A stretch of DNA of 64,000 nt from assembly GCA_020846875.1 (NCBI GenBank), contig JADLDB010000008.1:1-64000 (forward strand). Reading direction: 5' to 3'. The translations under genes and the position numbers were made by a program. Positions within the stretch are counted from its first letter, which is position 1. Each line of letters starts with the position of its first letter. This document shows, piece by piece, positions 28,463 through 36,427 of this stretch. Source of the DNA: Myxococcales bacterium (GTDB taxonomy: Bacteria > Myxococcota > Myxococcia > Myxococcales > Myxococcaceae). The notes beneath the pieces were generated by a model that was not told the origin of the DNA, ran no database searches, and saw only the letters and a list, made by a program, of their open reading frames with translations.

Positions 28463-29757
28463 GGCATCACCTTCCGGATCACCACCAACTCCCCCGTCCC
28501 ATCACTCATCCAGGTCCCCAGCACCACCTCATCGGCGCCGTCCCCGTCGAGATCTCCCCCCGCGGCCACCACCGCGCGCCCCGCGAGAGGCTGCTGCCAC
28601 AGCGCGCTCCCCTCGGCGACCAGGCCGCTGCGCGCCGCGAGCGCCTCGGCCTCGCTCAACGACAGTACCCGCGCCTCGTCCACGGCGCCGCCGGTGCGCG
28701 CGGAGGTGACGAGCACCTCGGGCGTCCCATCCGCGTCGAAGTCCGCGAGCGCGCTGCCCGAGCCCACGCCGTTGAGGCGAGCCGTCGGCGTCACGCCACG
28801 GGCGAGGCTGGCGGTGCCGTCGGGGAACACCACCAGCGCCACGGCGCCGAAGACGCTCACGGCCTGCGGCGGGGCGGGGAAGGTGAGGGGCTTGCCGGCC
28901 CAGGTGACGGCGCTCTGGAAGCGATTGAAGCCGGGATCGGGCTTGAGGGAGACGCCGTCCTGGACGAGGCCGTCACCGGGGCCGAGGGGCCTGCCGGTGG
29001 GGCTGAACACCTCCGGCCGTTCGCGCTTCGCCGACCAGGCGACCACCTTCCCGCCGTGAAGGGCGGCCACCCCGAAGGCCTCGCGGCAGGGACGGGCCGC
29101 GGGAGGCTGGCTCAGCTCGGCGCGCCACGTCACTCGTCCCAGCGCGTCGATGGCCAGCACCTGCTCCCCGGAGAGGACCAGCACCTCGGCGCGCTTGTCC
29201 CCGTCGAGATCGCCCAGCGTCAGCGCGGCGGCCCCCTGTGGCAGCCGGGCCAGCGTCGTCACGGACAGGGCGAGGGGCGCCCCGGCGACGGGCTGCGGCG
29301 GGCGATCGGCGAGCGCGAGGGCCTGCGCGTCGGCCTCGGCGGCGGCGGCAATAGCCAGGGCCGGCCCGGAGCGGGTGGGCGCGGCTCCGGACCAGAAGTT
29401 GACCCAGGTGGACAGCGCGTCGCCCCGCACGGTGAGGCGCGTGTCGGCCAGGCCGAGGGTCAACCGCACCAGGCTGCGCACCCCGCGCTCGCGGGCGAGG
29501 CGCTCGGCGTCGGTGGCGTCCTTCGCGTCGATCACCACCGGGGCGAGGCGCGCCGCCGCCAGGCGCGAGGCCAAAAGCGATCCCCAGGCGCGCTGCAGCG
29601 GGGCGGGCGATCCCTCCACGTACACGCCCAGCGGCGGCTCGAAGCCCTTCGCCGACACCGCGGCGCTCACCTCCGTGGCCAGGCGGTCGAGCGTCGGCTC
29701 CTTCGGGGGCGGAGCCTTGGCGGCCGAGAGGGCCAGGGTGAGGACGGCGCAGAGCAT
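28459..29757 (-). CDS. secreted FG-GAP/VCBS-repeat protein
   Basis: A 432-residue exported protein with a short signal peptide ('LCAVLTLALSAAKA'). Three Asp-rich FG-GAP/VCBS-type calcium loops are visible: 'LGDLDGDKRAEVLVL', 'LADFDADGTPEVLVTS' and 'GGDLDGDGADEVVLGT'. This suggests a beta-propeller-like second half (about 170-432). The first part (about 20-160) is an alpha/beta domain of unknown type. It follows the PBP1A gene by 15 nt and overlaps the solute-binding-like gene as ATGA, so it is an internal operon member. A role in periplasmic ligand or cell-wall sensing with the downstream kinase is inference. Confidence 0.82.
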   Translation of the reverse strand: MLCAVLTLALSAAKAPPPKEPTLDRLATEVSAAVSAKGFEPPLGVYVEGSPAPLQRAWGSLLASRLAAARLAPVVIDAKDATDAERLARERGVRSLVRLTLGLADTRLTVRGDALSTWVNFWSGAAPTRSGPALAIAAAAEADAQALALADRPPQPVAGAPLALSVTTLARLPQGAAALTLGDLDGDKRAEVLVLSGEQVLAIDALGRVTWRAELSQPPAARPCREAFGVAALHGGKVVAWSAKRERPEVFSPTGRPLGPGDGLVQDGVSLKPDPGFNRFQSAVTWAGKPLTFPAPPQAVSVFGAVALVVFPDGTASLARGVTPTARLNGVGSGSALADFDADGTPEVLVTSARTGGAVDEARVLSLSEAEALAARSGLVAEGSALWQQPLAGRAVVAAGGDLDGDGADEVVLGTWMSDGTGELVVIRKVMP

Positions 29758-29772
29758 GGGGATGGAGGGGCG

Positions 29773-32301
29773 CTACCGGCCGCCCCGCTGATCGTGCAGC
29801 AGGAAGTCGTTGGGGTCGACCCCCGCGGGGCCGTGCGTCTCTTCGGTGGGCTGGGTGCCGGCGAGGAAGTACTCGGCGCGCCCAGGGACCTGCTGGCCGG
29901 CGAGCAGCCCGGTGAGCGGATCGATCTTCACCTGCATCACGCCCTCGGGTGGCTCGAAGTCGCGCACCGGCAGGCCCTGGTGGGCGGCCTTCATGAAGGA
30001 CAGCCAGATGGGCAGCGCGGCCCGGCCGCCGGTCTCGCCGGAGCCCAGCGGCTCGTGATCATCGAAGCCGACCCAGGCCGTCGCCACGAAGTCGCGGGTG
30101 AAGCCGCTGAACCAGGCGTCGCGGTACTCCTGCGCGGTGCCCGTCTTGCCGGCGGCGGGGCGGTTCAGCTCCTTCACCGCCGCGGCGGTGCCCTCCTCCA
30201 CCACGCTGCGCATCAGCGAGGTGGCGAGGAAGGCGGTGGCAGGGGACAGGGCCGGCTCGGGCGCGGCGTGGTGCTCCTCCAGCACGGTGCCCTTCGCGTC
30301 GGCTACCCGCACCAGGGTGATGGGCTCGGCGAAGTGGCCCTGGGCCTGCAGGGTGACGTAGGCGTTGGCGATCTCCAGGGGCTGGACCTCGCCGGTGCCC
30401 AGCGCGAGGGTGAGGTTCTGCGGCAGCGCGCTGTGAATGCCGGCCTTCCCGGCGAAGGCGATCACCGCGTCTGGGCCCAGGGCCTCGATCAGCCGCACCG
30501 ACACGGTGTTCTTCGAGTGCGTCAAGGCGGAGCGCAGCGAGATGGGCCCCTCGAAGCCGCCCTTCTCGTAGTTCTGCGGCTTCCACAGCTTGCCGGTGTA
30601 GGGATCGCGGATCGCCTCGGGCGCGTCGTTCATCACCGAGACGGGGGTGAACTTCCCGGTGTCCAGGGCCGCGGCGTAGAGGAAGGGCTTGAAGCTGGAG
30701 CCCGGCTGCCGGCGCGCCTGGGTGACGCGGTTGAAGGGCGAGGCGGCGAAGTCGTAGCCGCCCACCATCGCCACCACGGCGCGATCGACGGGATCGATCG
30801 CCACCAGCGCCCCCTGCACCGCGGGCACCTGCGCGAGGGTGGCGGCGAGGACCTGCGAGGCGGGCAGCGCCCGGCCGAGGCGCACCCGCACCAGCTCGCC
30901 GGCGGCCATCACCTCGCTCATCTTCGCGGGGTGCGCGCCCACCTTCCCGTTGGTGCGGCGGCGGGCCCACTTCGAGCTGGCGAAGTCCACCTGCGCGGTG
31001 ACGCCGATCAGGTCCACCGTCGCCGTGCCCTTCGCGTCGTCGATGGCCGTCACCAGCCCCACCGTCTCCACGCCTTCGGCCAGGGTGCGCACGCCGATCG
31101 CGTGGGCCAGCTGCTTCTCCGCGGTGTCGGGGGCCTCGCCTTCCTCCACCGGCTCGTCGCTCTCGCTGAGCGCCTCTTCCGGGTTCTCCGGCGCCACCTG
31201 GTCCTTCAGCACCGAGAGATCGGCCACGAAGCGCTCGTCGGGGCGGCGCTTGCCGGCCTCGGCGAGGCGCTGCACCAACAACGGCCGCAGCGCCTGAAAG
31301 CGCTCCGCCGCCACCGTGCCCAGGGGCCCGCGGTAGCCCTGGCGCTTGTCCACCGCCTCCAGGCCCTCGCGCACGGCCACCTCGGCGAAGGCCTGCAGCC
31401 GCGGCTCCATGGCGATCTGCACCCGCATCCCGCCTTCCAGCACCGCCGTCTCCCCGTAGCGGGCGACCAGCAGCTTGCGCACGTCCTCGGCGTAGTAGGC
31501 GCCCACCGGGCTGGGCGGCCGGGGGCCCAGCACGATCGGCGCCTCGAGGAAGGGGGCGACCTGCTCGGCGGTGAGGAAGCCGTGGCCGGACAGCTGCCCC
31601 AGCACGTAGCGCTGGCGCTTCTTCGCCTTGACGATGTTGGTGACCGGGTTGATCCGGTGGGGCAGTTGCACCGTGCCGGCCAGCACCGCCGCCTCGCCGA
31701 TGGACAACTCGTGGGTGTGCTTGCCGAAGTAGAAGAGCGCGGCCTCCTCCACCCCGTAGCGGCCGTGCCCGAAGTAGATGGTGTTGACGTACAGGTTGAG
31801 GATCTCGTCCTTGGTGAGGGCCGCCTCCATGCGGGGGGTGAGGATCCACTCGCGGATCTTCCGGGACAGGGTGCGCTCCTGGGACAACAAGAGCAGCCGG
31901 CACGCCTGCTGGCTGATGGTGGAGGCGCCGGACTTCATACCGCCCGGCTTCAGGTTCTTGAGCGCGCTGCGGGCGATGCCCACGTAGTCCAGGCCTTCGT
32001 GCTGATAGAAGTCCGCGTCCTCGGCGGCGAGGAAGGCGTCGCGCACGTGCTTGGGCGCCTTCGCCACGTCCACCCAGGTGCGGCGCTGCACGTAGAACTC
32101 GGCGCAGGTGCTGCCGTCGCGGCACGTCACCTTCGTCACCTGCGGCGGCCGCCACGTCTTCAGCTCCTCCACGGACGGCAGGTCGCGGGAGAAGACAAGA
32201 AAGGCGCCCACGCTGACGACGACGGCCAGCACCACCCCCGCCACGGCCAGGAGTCCCAGCCGCTTGAGCCACTTCCACAGGCGCGCGCGCAGTCCGCTCA
32301 T
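29773..32301 (-). CDS. penicillin-binding protein 1A, bifunctional
   Basis: An 842-residue class A PBP polymerising and cross-linking peptidoglycan. A TM anchor is at about 12-34. The GT51 glycosyltransferase domain (about 60-235) has 'AFLAAEDADFYQHEGLD' with the catalytic Glu, 'GASTISQQ' and 'ILNLYVNTIYFGHGRYGV'. An insertion (about 330-440) contains an acidic stretch. The transpeptidase domain (about 500-800) has S-x-x-K in 'PGSSFKPFLYAAA', S-x-N in 'THSKNT' and 'KTGTAQ'. The start at 32301 ('MSGLRARLWKWLKRL') is the last Met before the anchor. Downstream genes follow at 15 nt, so it probably heads a four-gene envelope operon. Confidence 0.95.
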   Translation of the reverse strand: MSGLRARLWKWLKRLGLLAVAGVVLAVVVSVGAFLVFSRDLPSVEELKTWRPPQVTKVTCRDGSTCAEFYVQRRTWVDVAKAPKHVRDAFLAAEDADFYQHEGLDYVGIARSALKNLKPGGMKSGASTISQQACRLLLLSQERTLSRKIREWILTPRMEAALTKDEILNLYVNTIYFGHGRYGVEEAALFYFGKHTHELSIGEAAVLAGTVQLPHRINPVTNIVKAKKRQRYVLGQLSGHGFLTAEQVAPFLEAPIVLGPRPPSPVGAYYAEDVRKLLVARYGETAVLEGGMRVQIAMEPRLQAFAEVAVREGLEAVDKRQGYRGPLGTVAAERFQALRPLLVQRLAEAGKRRPDERFVADLSVLKDQVAPENPEEALSESDEPVEEGEAPDTAEKQLAHAIGVRTLAEGVETVGLVTAIDDAKGTATVDLIGVTAQVDFASSKWARRRTNGKVGAHPAKMSEVMAAGELVRVRLGRALPASQVLAATLAQVPAVQGALVAIDPVDRAVVAMVGGYDFAASPFNRVTQARRQPGSSFKPFLYAAALDTGKFTPVSVMNDAPEAIRDPYTGKLWKPQNYEKGGFEGPISLRSALTHSKNTVSVRLIEALGPDAVIAFAGKAGIHSALPQNLTLALGTGEVQPLEIANAYVTLQAQGHFAEPITLVRVADAKGTVLEEHHAAPEPALSPATAFLATSLMRSVVEEGTAAAVKELNRPAAGKTGTAQEYRDAWFSGFTRDFVATAWVGFDDHEPLGSGETGGRAALPIWLSFMKAAHQGLPVRDFEPPEGVMQVKIDPLTGLLAGQQVPGRAEYFLAGTQPTEETHGPAGVDPNDFLLHDQRGGR

Positions 32302-32559
32302 GCGTCGGCGGGGACTGTAGCCTCGCGGGGAAGTCGAGGGGGGAGAAGCTGGGTGTGGCTCACTGCGCACAGGACGCGCGCGCAGGGTGTGGCGTTCCAC
32401 CCGCGTTTCGCGGCCGCCGCGACTCTTTGGGCTGTCCATGTCCCCCGGCCTCGCAAGGCGCGGGCCGTTGTCTCAGCCTCCGCGCACGGCGCTTCAAGAA
32501 AAACGACGGGGGCCACGACCCGCGCGGCCCCCGCCAGCCTGCTGGTGTTGCCTGTCAGG
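32302..32559. other. intergenic region between the TPR lipoprotein and PBP1A genes
   Basis: These 258 nt lie upstream of the PBP1A start and downstream of the TPR stop, both on the minus strand. Apart from the terminator at 32497-32532 I see no gene. The remaining 195 nt before the PBP1A ATG probably contain its promoter, but no convincing -35/-10 or -24/-12 pair stands out. Confidence 0.6.
32497..32532 (-). terminator. rho-independent terminator of the TPR lipoprotein gene
   Basis: Read on the minus strand, a GGGGGCC/GGCCCCC stem (32526-32532 with 32508-32514) with an 11-nt GC-rich loop is followed after 4 nt by TTTTTCTT. It begins 27 nt past the stop of the TPR gene at 32560. This is a classic intrinsic terminator, rare in so GC-rich a genome. 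Confidence 0.75.
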
Positions 32560-33498
32560 CTACGGTTCGGGCAGCGGGTGCACGTCCGTCAGGGTGTCCG
32601 GCTCCTCGAGGGACTCCCCGTCTGCCTCGGGCGCGCCGGCCTTCGCGACGCGGGCGGCGTTGATGCGCGCCTTCACGTACTTCGGGGAGAGATCCATCGC
32701 CTTCTGGTACGCCGTCTTCGCTTCCTCCCCGCGGCCGGTGCGCTCGAGCGCCACGCCCAGGTTGTTGTGCACGTAGGCGACGTGAGGGAGCAGGTCGGCG
32801 GCGCGCTCCAGCACCTCGGCGGCCTTCTCGTTCTCGTTGGCGCGGAGGTAGGCCAAGCCCAGGTTGTTGAGCGCCCAGCCGTGGTTGGGCTCGATTTCAA
32901 CCACCTTCTTGAAGCTGGTGATCGCCCCGGGGAGCTCACCCAGCGCCAATTGGCCCAGGCCCGTCACCTGGAAGCACTCCGGGTTGCCCTCGTCGCGGGC
33001 GATCGCCTCGCGGCCGGAGATCACCGCGGCGGCGAAGTCCTTCATCGCCAACTGCGCGCGGGCCTGCTGGATGAGCGGCGTCGCGTCCAAAGTCTGGAGG
33101 GCGGCGACCCGGCCCCAGGCCTCGGCGGTCAGCTCGTGCTGTCCGGCGCGGCGGGCTACTTTGGCGGTGAAGATCAGCGTCTCCTCGTCGGACGGGGTGG
33201 TGAAGAGCGCGCGGCGGCTCTCGGTGAGCGCGCCCTTCACGTCGCCCTCGCCCAGCAGCGACCTCGCGCGGGCCAGGTGATCGACGGTGGGCGTGTCGTG
33301 CGCCAGCACCAGGGGATCGGTGAAGCCCGCGTCCACCTTCGCCACCTCCACCGGGGGCGTGACGATGGGCACGGGCTTCGGCGCCTCCACCTTCGTGGCC
33401 AGCACTACCGGGATGCGGGTGGGCGGCGGTTTGGGCCTGGACTCGTCGCACGCGGCGAAGGCCAGGGCGGCACAGCAGATTCCAATCAGCTTCTTCAT
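32560..33498 (-). CDS. TPR-repeat lipoprotein
   Basis: A 312-residue lipoprotein (signal 'KLIGICCAALAFAACD', Cys17 followed by Asp). After a Pro/Val-rich linker (about 20-60), several TPR units are visible, the clearest being 'GWALNNLGLAYLRANENEKA' and 'AYVHNNLGVALERTGRGEEA' followed by 'YQKAMDLSPKYVKA'. TPRs mediate protein-protein contacts; an envelope-assembly adaptor role is plausible but unproven. The ribosome-binding sequence AAGGA lies 11-15 nt before the ATG. A sigma54-like promoter lies upstream and a clear intrinsic terminator downstream, so it is a single-gene unit. Confidence 0.88.
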   Translation of the reverse strand: MKKLIGICCAALAFAACDESRPKPPPTRIPVVLATKVEAPKPVPIVTPPVEVAKVDAGFTDPLVLAHDTPTVDHLARARSLLGEGDVKGALTESRRALFTTPSDEETLIFTAKVARRAGQHELTAEAWGRVAALQTLDATPLIQQARAQLAMKDFAAAVISGREAIARDEGNPECFQVTGLGQLALGELPGAITSFKKVVEIEPNHGWALNNLGLAYLRANENEKAAEVLERAADLLPHVAYVHNNLGVALERTGRGEEAKTAYQKAMDLSPKYVKARINAARVAKAGAPEADGESLEEPDTLTDVHPLPEP

Positions 33499-33550
33499 GG
33501 CGGTCGTTTCCTTTGTCCTTGGGGTTTCTCAGCTCCCGGAGGACGCGCAG

Positions 33551-33567
33551 AGCGAGCGCCGTGCCAA
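33551..33567 (-). promoter_or_regulatory. sigma54-like promoter of the TPR lipoprotein gene
   Basis: On the minus strand TTGGCACG-GCGC-TCGCT has GG (33565-33564) and GC (33553-33552) exactly 10 nt apart. It departs from consensus only at one T of the -12 TTGC element. Transcription would start near 33540, about 41 nt before the ATG at 33498. Confidence 0.5.
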
Positions 33568-33681
33568 TGGGGAAAGGGCTGATCTCCCTCGGGGAAGCGC
33601 GAGCGCGTGGCCAGCCTGCCGCGGGCGTTGGCGCGACGTGGAAAGGACTCGTGGCCTGGCGCGCTCGGGCGAAGGCCGCCT

Positions 33682-34443
33682 TCAGTTGAAGTTGGTGACC
33701 GACACGTCGCCCGTCTTGCGATCGACGATCGCCCACAGCCCGTGGTCGCCCTGGCCGGAGGTGCTGACGCTGAAGATCCAGTTCGCCTTGTTCTCCTCGC
33801 CGGTGGGGATCTCCTCGTTCTTCGGCACCAGCTCGATGGTGCCGGCCTTGAGCAGCGCCCGCACCTCGGCGTCGATCTTCTTCGGATCGGACAGGCCGGC
33901 GCCGTCGGGGCCGCCGAACTCGGCGACGAAGGCGGGCAGCCCGGAGTCCTTGTCGGTGGCGACCGCCTTGAGGGCGATGCCCAGCGCCTTGTCGTAGCCG
34001 ACCTCGTGCTTTCCGAAGGCGCGCTCGTGGTCGGCGATGCGGCTGGCCGGCGTGGTGTCGCGCGAGGCGTAGGCGCCGGTGTTGTCGGTCAGCTTGCTCT
34101 GCTGCGCCGAGAGGTAATTGGCGTAGTTGTCGCGCAGCGTCTTGGGCAGCGCCTTCGCCTCGGTGGTGGACAGGTAGCCGTCGCCGTTCTTGTCGCTGGC
34201 GCGGGCCCAGGCCTCCACCATCACGACGAACTCCTTCGCCACGTCGGCCGCCTTCACCGAGCCCGACGGCAGCTTGAACTGCGACGCGTCGAAGTTGTCC
34301 TTCAGATCCGCCGCCAGCTTCTTCGCCTCGGTCTTCGTCAGCAGCTGGTTCTTGTTGAGGTCGGCCTTCTTGAGCTGGTCGGCCACGTACTTCTTCGAGG
34401 CGGTGACGAGCTCGTTGATGTTCACCTTGGTCAGCTTCGGCAT
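33682..34443 (-). CDS. EF-hand calcium-binding protein
   Basis: A 253-residue protein without a signal peptide. A canonical EF-hand loop 'DKNGDGYLSTTE' is at residues 84-95. A second, weaker loop 'DLNKNQLLTKTE' at 28-39 keeps the first Asp and last Glu but has Gln where Gly is usual. The C-terminal half ('IFSVSTSGQGDHGLWAIVDR', 'VTNFN') is an unrecognised, probably beta-rich domain. Calcium is a developmental signal in myxobacteria, but the role of this protein is unknown. It stands alone, 77 nt from the divergently unrelated dipeptidase stop at 34521. Confidence 0.82.
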   Translation of the reverse strand: MPKLTKVNINELVTASKKYVADQLKKADLNKNQLLTKTEAKKLAADLKDNFDASQFKLPSGSVKAADVAKEFVVMVEAWARASDKNGDGYLSTTEAKALPKTLRDNYANYLSAQQSKLTDNTGAYASRDTTPASRIADHERAFGKHEVGYDKALGIALKAVATDKDSGLPAFVAEFGGPDGAGLSDPKKIDAEVRALLKAGTIELVPKNEEIPTGEENKANWIFSVSTSGQGDHGLWAIVDRKTGDVSVTNFN

Positions 34444-34520
34444 GGCGGCTCCCCGAGTGGTTGAAGGGCCGTGACTCTAGCGCCCGGCCGCGCCGGGGGA
34501 AGGACCGGCGAGGACTTTCG

Positions 34521-36341
34521 TCACCGGCCCGCGCCATTGAGGGCGTCGCCCGCCGTCTTCGCGGTGGCGGCCTTCACCAGCCACCCCTCCAGCTTCTTCA
34601 AGTCCTCGGTGGCCAGCACCACCTCGCGCTGCTTCGGCTCCACCTTGAGGCCGCGCGCGTCGAGCAGCTTGAGCAGCCCTTCGGCGGTCGCCTTCGCCCT
34701 GGCCTTCTTCTCGCGCTCCTCCGCCTCCTCGACGGGCGTCTTGTGGGTGCGCAGCTTCTCGCCGGTGGCCTGGGCGACGGCGCGGTACCAGCCCTCGGGG
34801 TAGCCGGGGTGCGTCACCTTGCCCGTCGCGTCCTTCACGTTGCCGTCGAGGAACTTGTAGAGGAGCTGCTTGGACAGCTCCTTCCAGCGCTCCATCACCT
34901 CGTCGCCCGCCGCCACCGAGTAGCGGGTGAGGTAGTCGCGGGCCAGCCGCGGCGACTGCTTGTAGAGCGCCACCGCCGCCTGATCGACGCCGGCCTGCTC
35001 GGCCAGGTACCGCCCTTCCAGGCCCGCCTGAACCTTCTGCACCTCTTTGCTCATGTCCGCCCAGCGCAGGTACGAGTAGTTCGACACCTGGTTGAAGACC
35101 CAGAAGGCCGAGTCCCAGGTGACGTGGTGGAAGCTGCCGGTGCCCACCGCGAAGGGCCTGGAGACCTCGGTGCTGCCGGCGTACACCGGGAAGTAGACGT
35201 TGGTGGCCGCGTCGTCCACGCCGAACCACAGCACGCCGCCGATGGGCGCCGGCAGCCACCCGCGCGACTGCGAGACGAAGGAGAAGCCCGTCTGCTGGGT
35301 GGCGGTGGCCCGCTCGTTGTGGAACTGCTGGCCGTCGACCTTCCAGGTGAGGGGCCTGAAGCGGTACGGCAGCGCGTAGGGCCCGGCGCCCACGTCCTTC
35401 GTCATGTCCAGGGGCGTGCCCTCGAAGTGATCGCGCATGAAGGCCATCACGTCGGCCACGGTCAGCTTCCGCTCGGGCTTGATCCACAGGGGCAGCGGCT
35501 CGGCCTTCGGGTTGGCGCCTTCGGCCCAGTCGGCGCTCAGCTTCGCCTTCGGCGCGGCGCGGGAGAACATGCACCACACCCGCGCGTCGCAGTGCCGGCG
35601 GGCGCCGAAGTCGGTCGGGTTGTACGCGTCGGCGAAGGAGAAGTCGGCGTCCTTTCCGGTGAACCAGCCCTTCGCGCGGGCGAAGCTGATCACGTCCGCC
35701 CCGTACAGCGTGTCGGCGGGCGAGTTGAGCGGGAACTGGCGGATGCGCGCCGCGTTGGCGTGGCCGCTGATGAAGCCGTCGGGCACCTTGCGGGCCACCC
35801 AGAGCAGCCCCTTCTGGCCCGGGCCCTTGCCGGTGAACTCGAACAGCCAGGCCTCGTTGGGATCCGCCACCGAGAAGGACTCGCCGGAGCTGGCGTAGCC
35901 GTACTTCTCGCTCAAGGAGACGATCACCTGGATCGCCTCGCGCGCCGTCTTCGCCCGCTGCAGCGCCAGGTACATCAGGCTGCCGTAGTCGACGATGCCC
36001 TCTGGGTTCTCCAGCTCCTTGCGGCCGCCCCAGGTCGTCTCGCCGATCGCCACCTGGTGCTCGTTCAGGTTGCCCACCACCGAGTACGTCTCCGCCACCT
36101 CGTCGATCTCTCCCAGGCGCTTGCCCGAGTCCCACTCGATGATCTCCCGCTTCGCGCCGGGGGGGTGGCGGGCGGCGGGGAAGCGGTAGAGCTCCCCGTA
36201 CAGCTCGTGCGAGTCGGCGGCGTAGGTGATCATCGTCGAGCCGTCGGCGCTGGCGCCCTTCGAGACGAGGAAGTTGGTGCAGGCGAAGGACGGGGCGGCG
36301 TACAGCAGGACGGCCAGGGCGGCGGCGAGGGCGAGCTTCAT
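34521..36341 (-). CDS. C69-family secreted dipeptidase
   Basis: A 606-residue exported Ntn-type peptidase. The signal peptide 'LALAAALAVLLYAAPSFA' is followed immediately by 'CTNFLVSKGASADGS', where Cys is the N-terminal nucleophile exposed by cleavage. 'SVVGNLNEHQVAIGETTWGG' and 'DYGSLMYLALQRAKTAREAI' are further family-C69 (PepD/U34) signatures. The C-terminus has a Lys/Glu-rich helical extension (about 510-600). The start at 36341 directly precedes the signal peptide; frames open upstream to 36437 are not needed. It faces the divergent RF3 gene across 86 nt. Substrate specificity is unknown. Confidence 0.92.
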   Translation of the reverse strand: MKLALAAALAVLLYAAPSFACTNFLVSKGASADGSTMITYAADSHELYGELYRFPAARHPPGAKREIIEWDSGKRLGEIDEVAETYSVVGNLNEHQVAIGETTWGGRKELENPEGIVDYGSLMYLALQRAKTAREAIQVIVSLSEKYGYASSGESFSVADPNEAWLFEFTGKGPGQKGLLWVARKVPDGFISGHANAARIRQFPLNSPADTLYGADVISFARAKGWFTGKDADFSFADAYNPTDFGARRHCDARVWCMFSRAAPKAKLSADWAEGANPKAEPLPLWIKPERKLTVADVMAFMRDHFEGTPLDMTKDVGAGPYALPYRFRPLTWKVDGQQFHNERATATQQTGFSFVSQSRGWLPAPIGGVLWFGVDDAATNVYFPVYAGSTEVSRPFAVGTGSFHHVTWDSAFWVFNQVSNYSYLRWADMSKEVQKVQAGLEGRYLAEQAGVDQAAVALYKQSPRLARDYLTRYSVAAGDEVMERWKELSKQLLYKFLDGNVKDATGKVTHPGYPEGWYRAVAQATGEKLRTHKTPVEEAEEREKKARAKATAEGLLKLLDARGLKVEPKQREVVLATEDLKKLEGWLVKAATAKTAGDALNGAGR

Positions 36342-36427
36342 GGGCGGGCGGAATACCTGCCCGCGCCGTCGGAGGCGAGCCCTTCGGTGTTCCCACCGGC
36401 CGGGACGGTGGTAAGGGCCCGCCAGCC

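Noticed and set aside
25577-29059. 1160-residue plus-strand open frame
   Set aside because: Antisense to the histidine kinase, solute-binding-like and FG-GAP genes, which all have clear motifs.
29056-33582. 1508-residue plus-strand open frame
   Set aside because: It is antisense to PBP1A and the TPR lipoprotein, has no recognisable domains and has low-complexity His/Arg/Gly composition; long antisense frames are expected at this GC content.
33597-33668. Distant inverted repeat (GCGCGAGCGCG...CGCGCTCG) between the EF-hand and TPR genes
   Set aside because: The arms are imperfect, 40 nt apart and made of CG-rich words that recur by chance here; there is no T-tract.
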